Below are positions 1 through 10,313 of a stretch of DNA of 64,000 bases, piece by piece. The position numbers and the translations under genes are program-made. The notes under the pieces are model-generated. The model worked only from the letters and a program-made list of their open reading frames with translations, was not told where the DNA came from and searched no databases. The DNA comes from Streptomyces celluloflavus. Its GTDB lineage: Bacteria; Actinomycetota; Actinomycetes; Streptomycetales; Streptomycetaceae. The DNA lies in contig JOEL01000007.1 in the NCBI GenBank assembly GCA_000720995.1, positions 124,001 to 188,000 of the forward strand, read 5' to 3'. Numbering within the stretch: the stretch's first letter is position 1; the number at the start of each line of letters is the position of its first letter.

Positions 1-130
1 ATGCCAGTACGCACGGCAGCACCAGGACGGCGAGCCCGACCCACTCCCTGACCCCGGCCCGTTCGCCGCCGCCTTCTCCGGCCACGACTTGTCCGGCCAT
101 GGCTTCTCCGGCCATATCTCCTTCGGCCAT
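1..130 (-). CDS. MFS drug-exporter, N-terminal fragment (runs off the window)
   Basis: Only the first 43 codons are present; the gene continues past position 1. The ATG is preceded by a strong GGAGAAGGAG ribosome site. After a Gly/Ala/Glu-rich leader the peptide reads VREWVGLAVLVLPCVLA, which is how the first membrane helix of actinobacterial DHA2 (EmrB/QacA-type, 14-helix) exporters begins. The neighbouring divergent TetR gene and a palindrome between them fit a self-regulated efflux pair. Family assignment rests on one helix and the context, so the substrate is unknown. Confidence 0.6.
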   Translation of the reverse strand, partial: MAEGDMAGEAMAGQVVAGEGGGERAGVREWVGLAVLVLPCVLA

Positions 131-211
131 GTCTCCTTCTCCCGGTACTTCTGGTGTTCCCGGCGTCGTCGCCAACGTCGGCCTTGGCGGCGTGGCACTG
201 ATCGCGCGGGT

Positions 212-226
212 GCGTACGTCGTACGC
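212..226. promoter_or_regulatory. palindromic operator between MFS exporter and TetR gene
   Basis: GCGTACG-T-CGTACGC is a perfect 7-1-7 inverted repeat in the 264-bp divergent gap, with a further GCGTAC at 233-238. Position and symmetry fit a TetR dimer site controlling both genes. Binding is inferred. Confidence 0.45.
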
Positions 227-394
227 GGTGATGCGTACTAGATAAACATGCACATCGGAGTCGCGCAAAGTTTTTTCAAACCGCTGGTGAGCACCGATGC
301 TCGGCGCAGGAGGTGCGGCCTTTGGACCCACCATGCGTCACCGGGATAGACTTTCGACACAAGACATGGGGGCGTGACGAAAAGGAGTGTGGTG

Positions 395-1264
395 GTGTCG
401 GTGCAGCTGGCGTGCGCATCGTGCGGGAAGCCGCTGGAGGCCACGAACCGGGGACGGCCGAGGCGCTACTGCTCCCGCGCGTGTCAGGCGAGGGCGTACC
501 GGGCGCGCCGGGCGGAAGCGCCGGCCGATGCGCCCGCGGGCGGTGGCGACGCCCCGGAGGGCAGGAGCGATGCGCCGCCGCAGCTCACCGTCGAGCGCAT
601 CGTGCGGGCCGGGATCGCCGTCGCGGACGCGGAGGGGCTCGACGCGCTGTCGATGCGCCGGGTCGCCATGGATCTCGGTATGAGCACCATGGCCCTGTAC
701 CGGCATGTGGCGTCCAAGGACGAGTTGGTGGCCTTGATGGTGGAAGCCGCGATGACCGGTGTTCCGCTGCCCGACTCGCCGCCGCGCGACTGGCGTCACG
801 GCCTCGAACGCGCCGCCCGCCGCGACTGGGACCTGTACCACCGCCACCCGTGGATCCTGTCGAAGGTCATGGTGACGACCCGCGCATATTTCAGCCCGGC
901 CCTCGCGGCGGACAGCGAGAGCACCTTCACCTCGTTCGACGGGCTCGGCCTCGAACCCGCCGACGCCTTCCGGTACATGTTCATGTTCACCTCCTACGTA
1001 CAGGGCGTGGCCCTGACCTACGTCAGCGATGTGGAGGCGGAGCGCCAGGCGCGCCTCACCGCGAAGCGGGGAGAGGAGGAGCCGGCCACGGGGGCGGGTG
1101 GCGCGCGGAGTCCGCTTTTCGAGCCCGGCGCGTATCCCCGGCTCGGCCCCGCGATGCGCGCGGGCGCCGACCCCTGGGATCTCGACGCCCTGTTCGTCTC
1201 GGGTCTCGCCGGCGTCCTCGACGGCATCGCGGCCGATCTCGCGAGACGAGGCATCGAGAGCTGA
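395..1264 (+). CDS. TetR-family regulator with N-terminal cysteine-rich knuckle
   Basis: DNA-binding repressor, probably of the divergent MFS exporter. The N-terminus carries CASCGK...YCSRACQ, a four-cysteine CxxC/CxxxC knuckle seen in a subset of streptomycete TetR proteins. The TetR helix-turn-helix follows at about residues 65-110 (IVRAGIAVADAEGLDALSMRRVAMDLGMSTMALYRHV in outline), then a C-terminal ligand/dimer domain that includes a TetR_C-like segment ending MRAGADPWDLDALFVSGLAGVLDGI. Three consecutive GTG codons at 389-397 are possible starts; 395 is chosen because AAAGGAG (381-387) is then 7 nt away. Ligand unknown. Confidence 0.8.
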   Translation: MSVQLACASCGKPLEATNRGRPRRYCSRACQARAYRARRAEAPADAPAGGGDAPEGRSDAPPQLTVERIVRAGIAVADAEGLDALSMRRVAMDLGMSTMALYRHVASKDELVALMVEAAMTGVPLPDSPPRDWRHGLERAARRDWDLYHRHPWILSKVMVTTRAYFSPALAADSESTFTSFDGLGLEPADAFRYMFMFTSYVQGVALTYVSDVEAERQARLTAKRGEEEPATGAGGARSPLFEPGAYPRLGPAMRAGADPWDLDALFVSGLAGVLDGIAADLARRGIES

Positions 1265-1446
1265 GCTTCGCGTGACTCCGGGGACCTGTGGGGGACCTGC
1301 GTGCGTCGATCCGGGAATGCGCGGGTGACCCGCAGGCAGTGCCGACAGGGGGCAGCTTCGTACCCACCGAGGCCGGGCCCGCCCACCCGTCATCAGCTCC
1401 CCCGGCCCCCGTCATCAACTCGCTCAGCCCATCGTCATCAGCTCCC

Positions 1447-2364
1447 TCAGCCCGCCATCAGCTCGCTCATCAGCCGGCTGGCGACCGGTGTGGGGACTCC
1501 GTGGCGCTCGGCCGCGCGCAGCAGTGCGCCGCCGATCGCGTCGAGTTCCAGTGGCCGGCCGGCCTCCTCGTCGCGTTGCATGGACGATTTGGCGCCGGCC
1601 GGGAACGTGTCGTACCGCGCCAGGGTCCGCGCGGCGTCGGCCGGGACGCCGCAGGCCCCGCTCACCGCGGCGGCTTCGGCGACGAGCGCCGCCAGTTCCG
1701 CGCGCCGCCCGGTGCGTACCTCGCCGATGGTGAGCCCGTACCGGGTGGTGAGCAGGGCGAAGGGGGCGAGGAAGATCAGTTTGGCCCAGAGCGCGGCGGT
1801 CTCGTCCGCGACCGGGCGCGTACGCACGCCGGCGTCCTCGAACATCGCGGTCAGCGGGCCGAGCCGTTCCGCCGTTCCGGTCAGGTCGATCTCCGTGAAC
1901 GGGCTGCCGTGCTCGATGGCTCCGGGGGCGATCCGGGTGGACTCGACCCGGATCGTGCCCGCTACGACCCGCCGTGCGCCGTAGCGTTCGCGCAAGGCGG
2001 CCGGGTGTTCTACGCCGTTGAGGAGGGGGAGGACCAGGCCGTCCCCGAGCACCTGGGGCGGTACCCGCTCCAGGGCCGCCGTCAGCGCCGTGTGTTTGAC
2101 CGTGACCAGGCACAGGCCGACGGGCTCGCGCAGTGCGGTGTCCGCTTCGACGGGCGCGGTGAAGTCGCCGAACTGCCCGCTGCGTACGCGGATGCCGTCC
2201 TGGCGCAGGGTCCGTGCGGTGTCCTCCCCCGCCACACAGATGACCCGGTGTCCGGCCCGGGAGAGCAGACCGGCCAGCAGACCGCCGACGCCTCCGGGGC
2301 CGAGCACGGCGACGGTCCACCGGTGCGGGGCGGGGGTGTCGGTGAGCGGTGATGTCGTGCGCAC
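1447..2364 (-). CDS. panE: ketopantoate reductase family protein (2-dehydropantoate 2-reductase)
   Basis: A cytosolic NADPH-dependent reductase family that converts 2-dehydropantoate to pantoate for coenzyme A synthesis. The N-terminal Rossmann motif is VAVLGPGGVGGLLAGLLSRAG (residues 18-38, GxGxxG form). The C-terminal helical ApbA_C domain contains the expected Lys of WAKLIF and the NGVEHP segment. Length of 305 aa is normal. The start is GTG with an unstructured 15-residue leader. It is an isolated gene, transcribed toward position 1. Streptomycetes often carry several PanE paralogues, so the true substrate may be another 2-oxo acid. Confidence 0.8.
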   Translation of the reverse strand: MRTTSPLTDTPAPHRWTVAVLGPGGVGGLLAGLLSRAGHRVICVAGEDTARTLRQDGIRVRSGQFGDFTAPVEADTALREPVGLCLVTVKHTALTAALERVPPQVLGDGLVLPLLNGVEHPAALRERYGARRVVAGTIRVESTRIAPGAIEHGSPFTEIDLTGTAERLGPLTAMFEDAGVRTRPVADETAALWAKLIFLAPFALLTTRYGLTIGEVRTGRRAELAALVAEAAAVSGACGVPADAARTLARYDTFPAGAKSSMQRDEEAGRPLELDAIGGALLRAAERHGVPTPVASRLMSELMAG

Positions 2365-2510
2365 GCGTAGGTCCTCTCCACCGTGGGTGGGTCGACCCCT
2401 GTCCGCGCCTTCCCGCTCCGGACCGGACCGGTGAGCCGAGCGCGGGGGCAGGTTGCCGCCCGGTTCTCCGAACGAGCTTCGAGGCGCCCCTCGCCCAAGT
2501 CAATCCTCAG

Positions 2511-2638
2511 GATTCACGTAAGCATTCGGCCCTCCCCCGGAATTCACGTAAGTATTCGTCCCTCCCTCGGGATTCACGTAAGCACTCGGCCCTCCCCCGG
2601 GTTTCACGTAAGCACTCGGCCCTCCCCCGGGTTTCACG
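2511..2638. repeat. four tandem 30-bp repeats plus a partial fifth
   Basis: Exact 30-nt units start at 2511, 2541, 2571 and 2601, with eight more bases at 2631. The consensus begins GATTCACGTAAGCAYTCGGC and ends CCTCCCCCGG. Units differ at 1-4 positions. Immediately downstream (2638-2660) part of the unit recurs in inverted form. The array lies between the panE start and the phosphatase terminator. There are no unique spacers, so it is not CRISPR. Confidence 0.9.
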
Positions 2639-2677
2639 AGGGAGGGCCGAATGCGGGAGGGGAAGGACCGGATGCGT

Positions 2678-2708
2678 GAGGGAGGGCCGGGTGCACCGGC
2701 CCTCCCTC
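2678..2708 (-). terminator. hairpin terminator downstream of alkaline phosphatase
   Basis: A perfect 13-bp inverted repeat, GAGGGAGGGCCGG / CCGGCCCTCCCTC, with a 5-nt loop, starts 28 bp beyond the phosphatase stop. There is no U-run, as is usual for Streptomyces terminators. Confidence 0.7.
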
Positions 2709-2735
2709 ACCTCACCTCACCTGAATGTCAGGGTT

Positions 2736-4103
2736 TCAGCGCAGCCGCAGGGCCGTGCGGAGGGTGGTGAAGAGGTCGGTCTGGTCGGTGACGCCGAGGA
2801 CCCGGTCGGCGTTGGGGCCCTGGGCGGCGATCCGGACCTGGGTGCCGGTGTGCTCCTGGGACTGGCCCGGGGTGTTGGTGGAGTAGTTGACCTTCAGCTT
2901 CCCGCCCTCGTTGGTGACGAGGGTGGAGGAGAGGCCGGGCGGGGTGGCCTCCAGCGGCACGATCTGGCTGGTGTGGCCGTGGTCGGCGGTGGTGACCACG
3001 AGGGTGTCGGGGTGCTTGGCGGCGTAGTCGCGGGCGACCTTGACGGCGCGGTCGAAGGCGGCGGTCTCACCGATCTGGCCGCACGGGTCGGCGGCGTGGT
3101 CCTGCTTGTCGATCGAGGCGCCCTCGACTTGGAGGAAGAAGCCCTTGCCGTTGCCGTGCTTCTTGCTCTGCTTGGCCTCCAGCAGGGCGAGGGCCTTGCG
3201 GGTCTGGTTCTCCAGGCGGGGGGTGCCGGCCGGACGCTCGGCATTGCCGGTGGTGCAGCGCTGCGGGTCGGTGCCGCCGACGGCCGCGGGCTTGCCCGTC
3301 CACTCGACGGGCACGTTGCCCGGCGCGAAGAGGCCGAGGACCGGCTTGCCGGGCTTGACGGCGCTCAGGCCCTTGTCGTCGGTCACGATCTGGTAGCCGA
3401 GCTTGCGGGCCTGCTCGGTGACCGTCTTGCCCTTGTACGGGCCTTCGGTGATGGTCTGGTCGAAGCGGGCCTTGCCGCCGCCGAGGAGCACGTCCACCTT
3501 GTGGTTGACGCTCTGCTCGGCGATCGAGCCGAGGCCGCCGTTGCGGAGGGTGTCCGCGGAGCACTTCTTCATATCGGCCGGGCCCTGGCAGCTGCGGTCG
3601 CCGACGTGCGAGGCGAGTACGGCGGGGGTGGCGTCGGTCAGCTCGGCGGTGGTGACGCTGCCGGTGGCCAGCCCGTTCTTCTGCGCCAGCTCCAGGATCG
3701 TCGGCAGCGGCTTGTCGGTGCCCGGGGTCTTGGAGATCCGGCCGTTGACGGTCTTGTGGCCGGTGGCCCAGCCGGTACCGCTCGCGGCGGAGTCGGTGAC
3801 GTAGTCCGGCTTGCCGTTCTTGTCGACGGCGTAGGTGGTGTACGCGCCGGTGCTCGGGAACTTGTCCATGTTCAGCCGGCCCGCCGCGCCCACCGTGTAG
3901 TCGCGGGCGAGGGTGATCTCGGAGTCGCCCATCCCGTCGCCGATGAGCAGGATGACGTTCTTCGCCTGCTTGCTCTTGGGCGTGTGCGCGACGCTCTGCC
4001 CGGAGTCGGACGCGTACGCGGCGGCGGGCACCGCGACACCGGCGACCAGCAGGGCAGCGGCGCCCCAGGCCAGGCCGCGGCGGTGCATACGGGAACGGGA
4101 CAT
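2736..4103 (-). CDS. phoA: secreted alkaline phosphatase (PhoA family)
   Basis: Hydrolyses phosphomonoesters outside the cell to release phosphate. The E. coli-type family signature is present: the metal-site NVILLIGDGMGDSE near residue 50 and the nucleophile context TDSAASGTGWATGHKT. Downstream are the metal ligands of D..DHAADPCGQIGE and TTADHGHTSQI. A signal peptide is visible: basic MSRSRMHRR, a hydrophobic GAAALLVAGVAVPAAA, then AYA-SDSG. The start chosen has GGAGGAG 7-8 nt upstream; a longer in-frame extension upstream lacks these features. A PHO-box-like unit lies about 115 bp upstream. Length of 455 aa is normal. Confidence 0.9.
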   Translation of the reverse strand: MSRSRMHRRGLAWGAAALLVAGVAVPAAAYASDSGQSVAHTPKSKQAKNVILLIGDGMGDSEITLARDYTVGAAGRLNMDKFPSTGAYTTYAVDKNGKPDYVTDSAASGTGWATGHKTVNGRISKTPGTDKPLPTILELAQKNGLATGSVTTAELTDATPAVLASHVGDRSCQGPADMKKCSADTLRNGGLGSIAEQSVNHKVDVLLGGGKARFDQTITEGPYKGKTVTEQARKLGYQIVTDDKGLSAVKPGKPVLGLFAPGNVPVEWTGKPAAVGGTDPQRCTTGNAERPAGTPRLENQTRKALALLEAKQSKKHGNGKGFFLQVEGASIDKQDHAADPCGQIGETAAFDRAVKVARDYAAKHPDTLVVTTADHGHTSQIVPLEATPPGLSSTLVTNEGGKLKVNYSTNTPGQSQEHTGTQVRIAAQGPNADRVLGVTDQTDLFTTLRTALRLR

Positions 4104-4207
4104 GCGATCTCCTCCTAGACGGAACGGCCCACGCCGCCTCCGGTTCAGAGCACACCAGGGCCGCGGATACCGCGGGTGACGCGGAGATGGCGTACGGGAC
4201 AACTGAC

Positions 4208-4229
4208 GTGGGCCCGCGGTTCATCCGGG
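4208..4229 (+). promoter_or_regulatory. candidate PHO box
   Basis: GTTCATCCGGG at 4219-4229 matches all positions of the streptomycete PHO-box 11-nt unit G(G/T)TCAYYYR(G/C)G, and the adjoining upstream unit 4208-4218 matches 8 of 11. It sits about 105-125 bp before the phosphatase start, on the opposite strand, so orientation relative to that promoter is unusual. PhoP control is inferred. Confidence 0.4.
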
Positions 4230-4439
4230 TCCGTCCTCCTCGTACGCCCTGACCTGCGGCGGCCGGGCGGGGCCGGGCGCTCCGCGGGCCGGGCGGCGCG
4301 GGCGGACGGTCCCGCCGGCCCCGCCCCGGCTCCCCGCCGTCCCCCGACCGGCCCCGCTCCGGCCGCGCCGTCCGGTGCGGGGGAGTAAGACGGAGGGGAC
4401 GGAGCGGACGGGTGGCGCCGAGGCGTGGAACGGACCGGG

Positions 4440-4727
4440 ATGCAGATCGTTGTCGACCTCAATCGGTGTCAGGGCTATGCGCAGTGCGTGTTCCTCGCGC
4501 CGCGCGTCTTCGAGCTGCACGGTGAGGAGGCCCTGATGTACGCGCCGGCGGTACCGGGTGAGCAGCACGAGCACGTACGGCGGGCGGCGGCGGCCTGTCC
4601 GGTGCAGGCCATCCTCGTCGGCGAACCGGCGGGGGACGGTGCCGCGCCTTCCGGTGCCGGTGGTCCGGCGGACGCTGGTCCGTCTTCCGGTGCCGGTGGT
4701 GGACGGGCGGGCGTCGATGGCCGGTGA
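4440..4727 (+). CDS. single-cluster ferredoxin ([3Fe-4S] type) for the P450 operon
   Basis: A small electron carrier expected to pass electrons from the reductase encoded next to the P450 at 6146. Only three cluster cysteines are visible, CQGYAQC and CPVQAI, with the position of the fourth ligand occupied by Tyr/Ala, which is the [3Fe-4S] pattern of Streptomyces P450 ferredoxins. The fold spans residues 1-63, followed by a low-complexity Gly/Ala/Ser tail of about 30 residues that is longer than usual. ATG 4440 begins the family-typical MQIVVDLNRC; a GTG at 4425 is an alternative. The 3' end overlaps the reductase start by 11 bp. Confidence 0.85.
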   Translation: MQIVVDLNRCQGYAQCVFLAPRVFELHGEEALMYAPAVPGEQHEHVRRAAAACPVQAILVGEPAGDGAAPSGAGGPADAGPSSGAGGGRAGVDGR

Positions 4728-6096
4728 AGGGTGGGGCGGGCACAGCGGGCGGATCGTCATCGTCGGTGCGTCGCTGGCCGGGCTGCGGGCGGCCGAGACA
4801 CTGCGCGCGGAAGGCTTCGGCGGTTCACTGACGGTGGTCGGGGACGAACCCCACCCCCCGTACGACCGGCCGCCGCTCTCCAAGCAGGTGCTGCTCGGGC
4901 GGGTGCGCGCGGCGGATGCCGGGCTGCCGCGCCGCCACGCGGTGGACGCGCGGTGGAAGCTCGGGGTGCGGGCCAGCGGGCTGGATCCGGTCGAGAAGCG
5001 GGTACTGCTCGCCGACGGCGAGCACCTGCCCTTCGACCGGCTGCTGATCGCCACCGGGACGCGGGCCCGGCCCTGGCCGCAGTCCGACGAGGCCCGGCTG
5101 GACGGGGTGCTGACGCTGCGCACGCTCGACGACGCGGCCCGCCTCGCCGAGCGCCTCGACGCCGGACCGCGCCGGGTGCTGGTGATCGGCGCCGGGTTCA
5201 CCGGCTCGGAGATCGCGTCCGCCTGCCGGGAGCGCGGTCTGGCGGTGACGGTCGCCGAACGCGGACCCGCGCCGCTGGTCGGCGCGCTCGGCGGGACCCT
5301 CGGCGCCTTCGCCGCGAAGTTGCAGCGCGCGCACGGCGTCGATCTGCGCTGCGGGGTGACGGTCACCGCCCTGCGCGGCAGCGGCGGCAGGCTCACCGGC
5401 GCCGATCTGTCCGACGGCACCCGGATCGACGCCGACATCGCCGTGGTCGCCCTGGGCGCGGTCCGCAACACCGAATGGCTGGCCGGGTCGGGGCTCGCCG
5501 CCGGCCCCCGAGGCGTGGCCTGCGACGCGGGGTGCCGGGCCTTCAACATGTACGGGATCGTCACCGACGATGTCTTCGTCGCCGGTGACGTGGCCCGGTT
5601 CCCGCATCCGCTCTTCGAGTACCAGATGCTCTCCCTCGAACACTGGGGCAACGCGGTCGCGCAGGCCGAGGTGGCGGCCCACAACATGGTCAGCCCGGGG
5701 CCGCGCCGACGCCCGCATCTGACGGTGCCGGCCTTCTGGTCCAGCCAGTTCGGCCTCAACATCAAGTCCGTCGGCGTACCGACGTTCTCCGACCAAGTGG
5801 TCATCGCCCAGGGCTCGTTGAAGGAGGGCCGGCTGGTCGCGGTCTACGGGTACCGGGGCCGCGTCACCGCGGCGGTCAGCGTGAACCGGGCCAAGTGGCT
5901 GGAGCACTACCGGACGCTGATCGAGTCCGCGGCGCCGTTCCCGCCCCCGGCCGGTGCCGCCGACCGGCCCGAGTCCCCGGTCCCCGTCCCCTCCGACGTA
6001 CCGGACCCCAAGGTGCTCTCGCACGGCCCGACCGTCGCCCTCACCGGCCATCTGCCGGACCGGCGGCTGGCCGTGGTGGTGCGGCAGAGCGGCTGA
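4717..6096 (+). CDS. FAD-dependent ferredoxin reductase
   Basis: A cytosolic NAD(P)H:ferredoxin oxidoreductase, putidaredoxin-reductase type. It has an N-terminal FAD motif IVIVGASLAGLRAAETL (about residues 11-27) and a PPYDRPPLSKQ loop. The NAD(P)H motif VLVIGAGFTGSEIASACRE is near residues 155-173. The GDVARFPHP FAD-ribityl Asp segment is present, and a C-terminal interface domain contains FWSSQFG. It is translationally coupled to the ferredoxin, whose TGA lies inside this start region, and is followed after 49 bp by the P450. The three form a complete class I P450 electron-transfer operon. Length of 459 aa is slightly long because of a C-terminal tail. Confidence 0.9.
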   Translation: MAGEGWGGHSGRIVIVGASLAGLRAAETLRAEGFGGSLTVVGDEPHPPYDRPPLSKQVLLGRVRAADAGLPRRHAVDARWKLGVRASGLDPVEKRVLLADGEHLPFDRLLIATGTRARPWPQSDEARLDGVLTLRTLDDAARLAERLDAGPRRVLVIGAGFTGSEIASACRERGLAVTVAERGPAPLVGALGGTLGAFAAKLQRAHGVDLRCGVTVTALRGSGGRLTGADLSDGTRIDADIAVVALGAVRNTEWLAGSGLAAGPRGVACDAGCRAFNMYGIVTDDVFVAGDVARFPHPLFEYQMLSLEHWGNAVAQAEVAAHNMVSPGPRRRPHLTVPAFWSSQFGLNIKSVGVPTFSDQVVIAQGSLKEGRLVAVYGYRGRVTAAVSVNRAKWLEHYRTLIESAAPFPPPAGAADRPESPVPVPSDVPDPKVLSHGPTVALTGHLPDRRLAVVVRQSG

Positions 6097-6145
6097 CCCG
6101 CCGCCCTCGGCACACCTCCCCCGCCCCCGATGAGGAGCCCGCGCG

Positions 6146-7366
6146 ATGTCCACGGACACCCTGTTCCACCGGATCACCGACTACGCCCACCGCGCCGACC
6201 CCTATCCGCTCTACGCCGAGCTCCGGGAGAACGGGGTGGCCCGGCAGGAGGACGGCAGTTATCTGGTGGGCACGTACCACGAGATCGCCGCACTGCTCCA
6301 CGACCCGCGGATCAGCTCGGACGTCCGGCACCTCACGGACCCGGGCGACGCGCTGCTGCGAGTGGGCGATCTGCCGCCGTCCTTCATCGGGCTGGACGAC
6401 CCCGAACACGACCGGCAGCGCCGCATCGTCATGCGGCCGTTCGGCCCGCCGCACTCCCCCGGGCGGATCGACGCCCTGCACGGTGACATCACGCGGATCG
6501 CCCGGGAGCTGATCGACGCGTTCCGGGGCAAGGACCGGATCGACCTCGTCGACGACTTCGCCTATCCGCTCCCCGTCACCGTGATCTGCGGGCTGCTGGG
6601 CGTGCCCCGGGAGGACGTGCCCCACGTCCGCGCCTGGACGAACGCGGTCATCGCCGGTCTCGACTTCACCCCCGGGACCGACCCGCAGCGGCGCCGGCGC
6701 GCGGCCGGTGAGGCCCGGACAGCGATGGCGCACTATCTGGAGGAGCTCGCCGGGTCCCGACGCGGCCATCCGTCCGGCGATCTGCTCTCCGCCCTCGTCA
6801 ACGACGCCGGCCCCGAGGGACAGCTCACCACACCGGAGCTGATGACGAACGCGGTCCTGCTGCTCATCGCCGGGCACGAGACGACCGTCAACCTGATCAC
6901 CAACGGCATGCTCACCTTCCTGCGCCACCCGGACGTACTGGCGCGGCTACGCGATGAGCCGGAGCTGATGCCGTCGGCGGTGGAGGAACTGCTGCGCTAC
7001 GAACCGCCCGTGCAGCTGCTGCCGCAGCGGACCCCGCTCACCGATGTCGAGGTCGGGGGCATCACCGTCCCCCGGGGCGCGCCCCTGGTCCTCGTGCTCG
7101 CCGCCGGCAACCGGGACCCGCTGCGGTTCGCGGACCCCGACCGCTTCGACCCGGCCCGGCAGGACAACCAGCACTTCGGCTTCGGCAGCGGCATCCACAA
7201 CTGCTTCGGCGCACCGCTCGCCCGCATCGAGGCCCGGATCGCGCTGACCGAGCTGCTCCGCCACCTCGACACTCCCCGCCTGGTCGAGGACCCGCCCCCG
7301 TACCGGCGCAGCCCGGTACTGCGCGGCCCCCGCCATCTGCTGGTCGACCGGGTGGGCGGCGGATGA
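6146..7366 (+). CDS. cytochrome P450
   Basis: A soluble bacterial P450 monooxygenase, 406 aa. The I-helix oxygen-binding motif LLIAGHETTVNLI is near residue 235, the K-helix ExxR is EELLRYE, and the haem loop FGFGSGIHNCFGAPLAR has the Cys ligand near residue 352. GAGGAG lies about 10 nt before the ATG. It is the last gene of the ferredoxin / reductase / P450 operon, so its redox partners are probably the two upstream proteins. The substrate cannot be read from sequence and no biosynthetic genes adjoin it. It converges on kdpC with only 37 bp between stops. Confidence 0.93.
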   Translation: MSTDTLFHRITDYAHRADPYPLYAELRENGVARQEDGSYLVGTYHEIAALLHDPRISSDVRHLTDPGDALLRVGDLPPSFIGLDDPEHDRQRRIVMRPFGPPHSPGRIDALHGDITRIARELIDAFRGKDRIDLVDDFAYPLPVTVICGLLGVPREDVPHVRAWTNAVIAGLDFTPGTDPQRRRRAAGEARTAMAHYLEELAGSRRGHPSGDLLSALVNDAGPEGQLTTPELMTNAVLLLIAGHETTVNLITNGMLTFLRHPDVLARLRDEPELMPSAVEELLRYEPPVQLLPQRTPLTDVEVGGITVPRGAPLVLVLAAGNRDPLRFADPDRFDPARQDNQHFGFGSGIHNCFGAPLARIEARIALTELLRHLDTPRLVEDPPPYRRSPVLRGPRHLLVDRVGGG

Positions 7367-7403
7367 GCCGACCACCGCACGGGCCCGGTCCCCGGCGGCG
7401 CGG

Positions 7404-8054
7404 TCACGGCCGCCGGGCCAGCGCGTGGTTGAGCTCGACGACGTTGACGCGCTCCTGGCCCAGGAAGCCCAGGAAGCGGCCCTGGACATGGCCGGCGACC
7501 AGCCCGCGGACCGCGGCGGGGGCCAGGCCGCGGGCCCCGGCCACCCGGCCCGCCTGTTCGTAGGCGTACGCCGGGGAGATGTCGGGGTCGAGCCCGGAAC
7601 CACTCGCGGTCACCGCATCGACCGGGACGGACGCGGGCGGGACGTGGTCGAACGCGGCCACGGCGAGGCGGCGGGCCCGGACGGTCCTGGTCAGTCCGGC
7701 GTCGTTGGGGCCGAGGTTGGAGGCGTGGGAGGCCGTCGGGTCGTACGGTCCGGCGCCCTTGCCCGCGTCGGCGGCGGACGGGCGGGGCTGGAACCACCGG
7801 GGGTCGGGCCGGAGCGCCTCGTGCGGGTCGGCGGGGTGCTGCTTCGGCAGATTGAAGCTCTGCCCGATCAGGCGGGAGGCCACCGGGGTGCCGTGCGCCG
7901 GCAGCGGGGAGCCGTTGGCCCGGTGGGGGAACACGGTCTCGGCGATACCGGTGACGGCCAGCGGATAGGCGATACCGGTGAGCACGGTGAGGACGAGCAG
8001 CAGCCGCAGGGCCGCCAGGTGCTGCCGGAGCAGCGGGGAGTGGATCGTACGCAT
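7404..8054 (-). CDS. kdpC: potassium-transporting ATPase subunit C
   Basis: The small membrane-anchored subunit of the Kdp high-affinity K+ pump, which stabilises the KdpFABC complex. It has an N-terminal membrane helix (LRLLLVLTVLTGIAYPLAVTG, about residues 16-36). The KdpC signatures SRLIGQSFNLPKQHP, SNLGPNDAGL and VTASGSGLDPDISPAYAYEQAGRVAGARGL are all present. AGGAG lies 5-8 nt before the ATG. It is the last gene of the operon and is separated from kdpB by 120 bp. A proline-rich insert near residues 70-90 is slightly longer than in enteric KdpC. Confidence 0.95.
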   Translation of the reverse strand: MRTIHSPLLRQHLAALRLLLVLTVLTGIAYPLAVTGIAETVFPHRANGSPLPAHGTPVASRLIGQSFNLPKQHPADPHEALRPDPRWFQPRPSAADAGKGAGPYDPTASHASNLGPNDAGLTRTVRARRLAVAAFDHVPPASVPVDAVTASGSGLDPDISPAYAYEQAGRVAGARGLAPAAVRGLVAGHVQGRFLGFLGQERVNVVELNHALARRP

Positions 8055-8174
8055 GGGTCTCCTGCTTCCTCCGGGGCCGGGCCCGGTCCGCGTCTGCCTG
8101 GTTCGGTCCGCGTCGGCCCGGGGCGGTCGGGGCCTCGGCCATCGGCGGCTCGTCGGCCCCGGCGGCCCCGGCCG

Positions 8175-10312
<2,138 letters not shown>

Positions 10313-10313
<1 letters not shown>

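Noticed and set aside
238-444. 68-codon minus-strand frame between the MFS and TetR genes
   Set aside because: Overlaps the TetR start and ribosome site, no ribosome site of its own, no recognisable pattern.
2511-2638. Possible CRISPR array
   Set aside because: Units abut each other with no unique spacers and no cas genes are present; it is a simple tandem repeat.
2507-2710. 67-codon minus-strand frame across the 30-bp repeats, encoding decapeptide repeats
   Set aside because: The open frame follows automatically from a 30-nt period, there is no ribosome site, and the downstream part is a terminator hairpin; kept only as part of the repeat finding.
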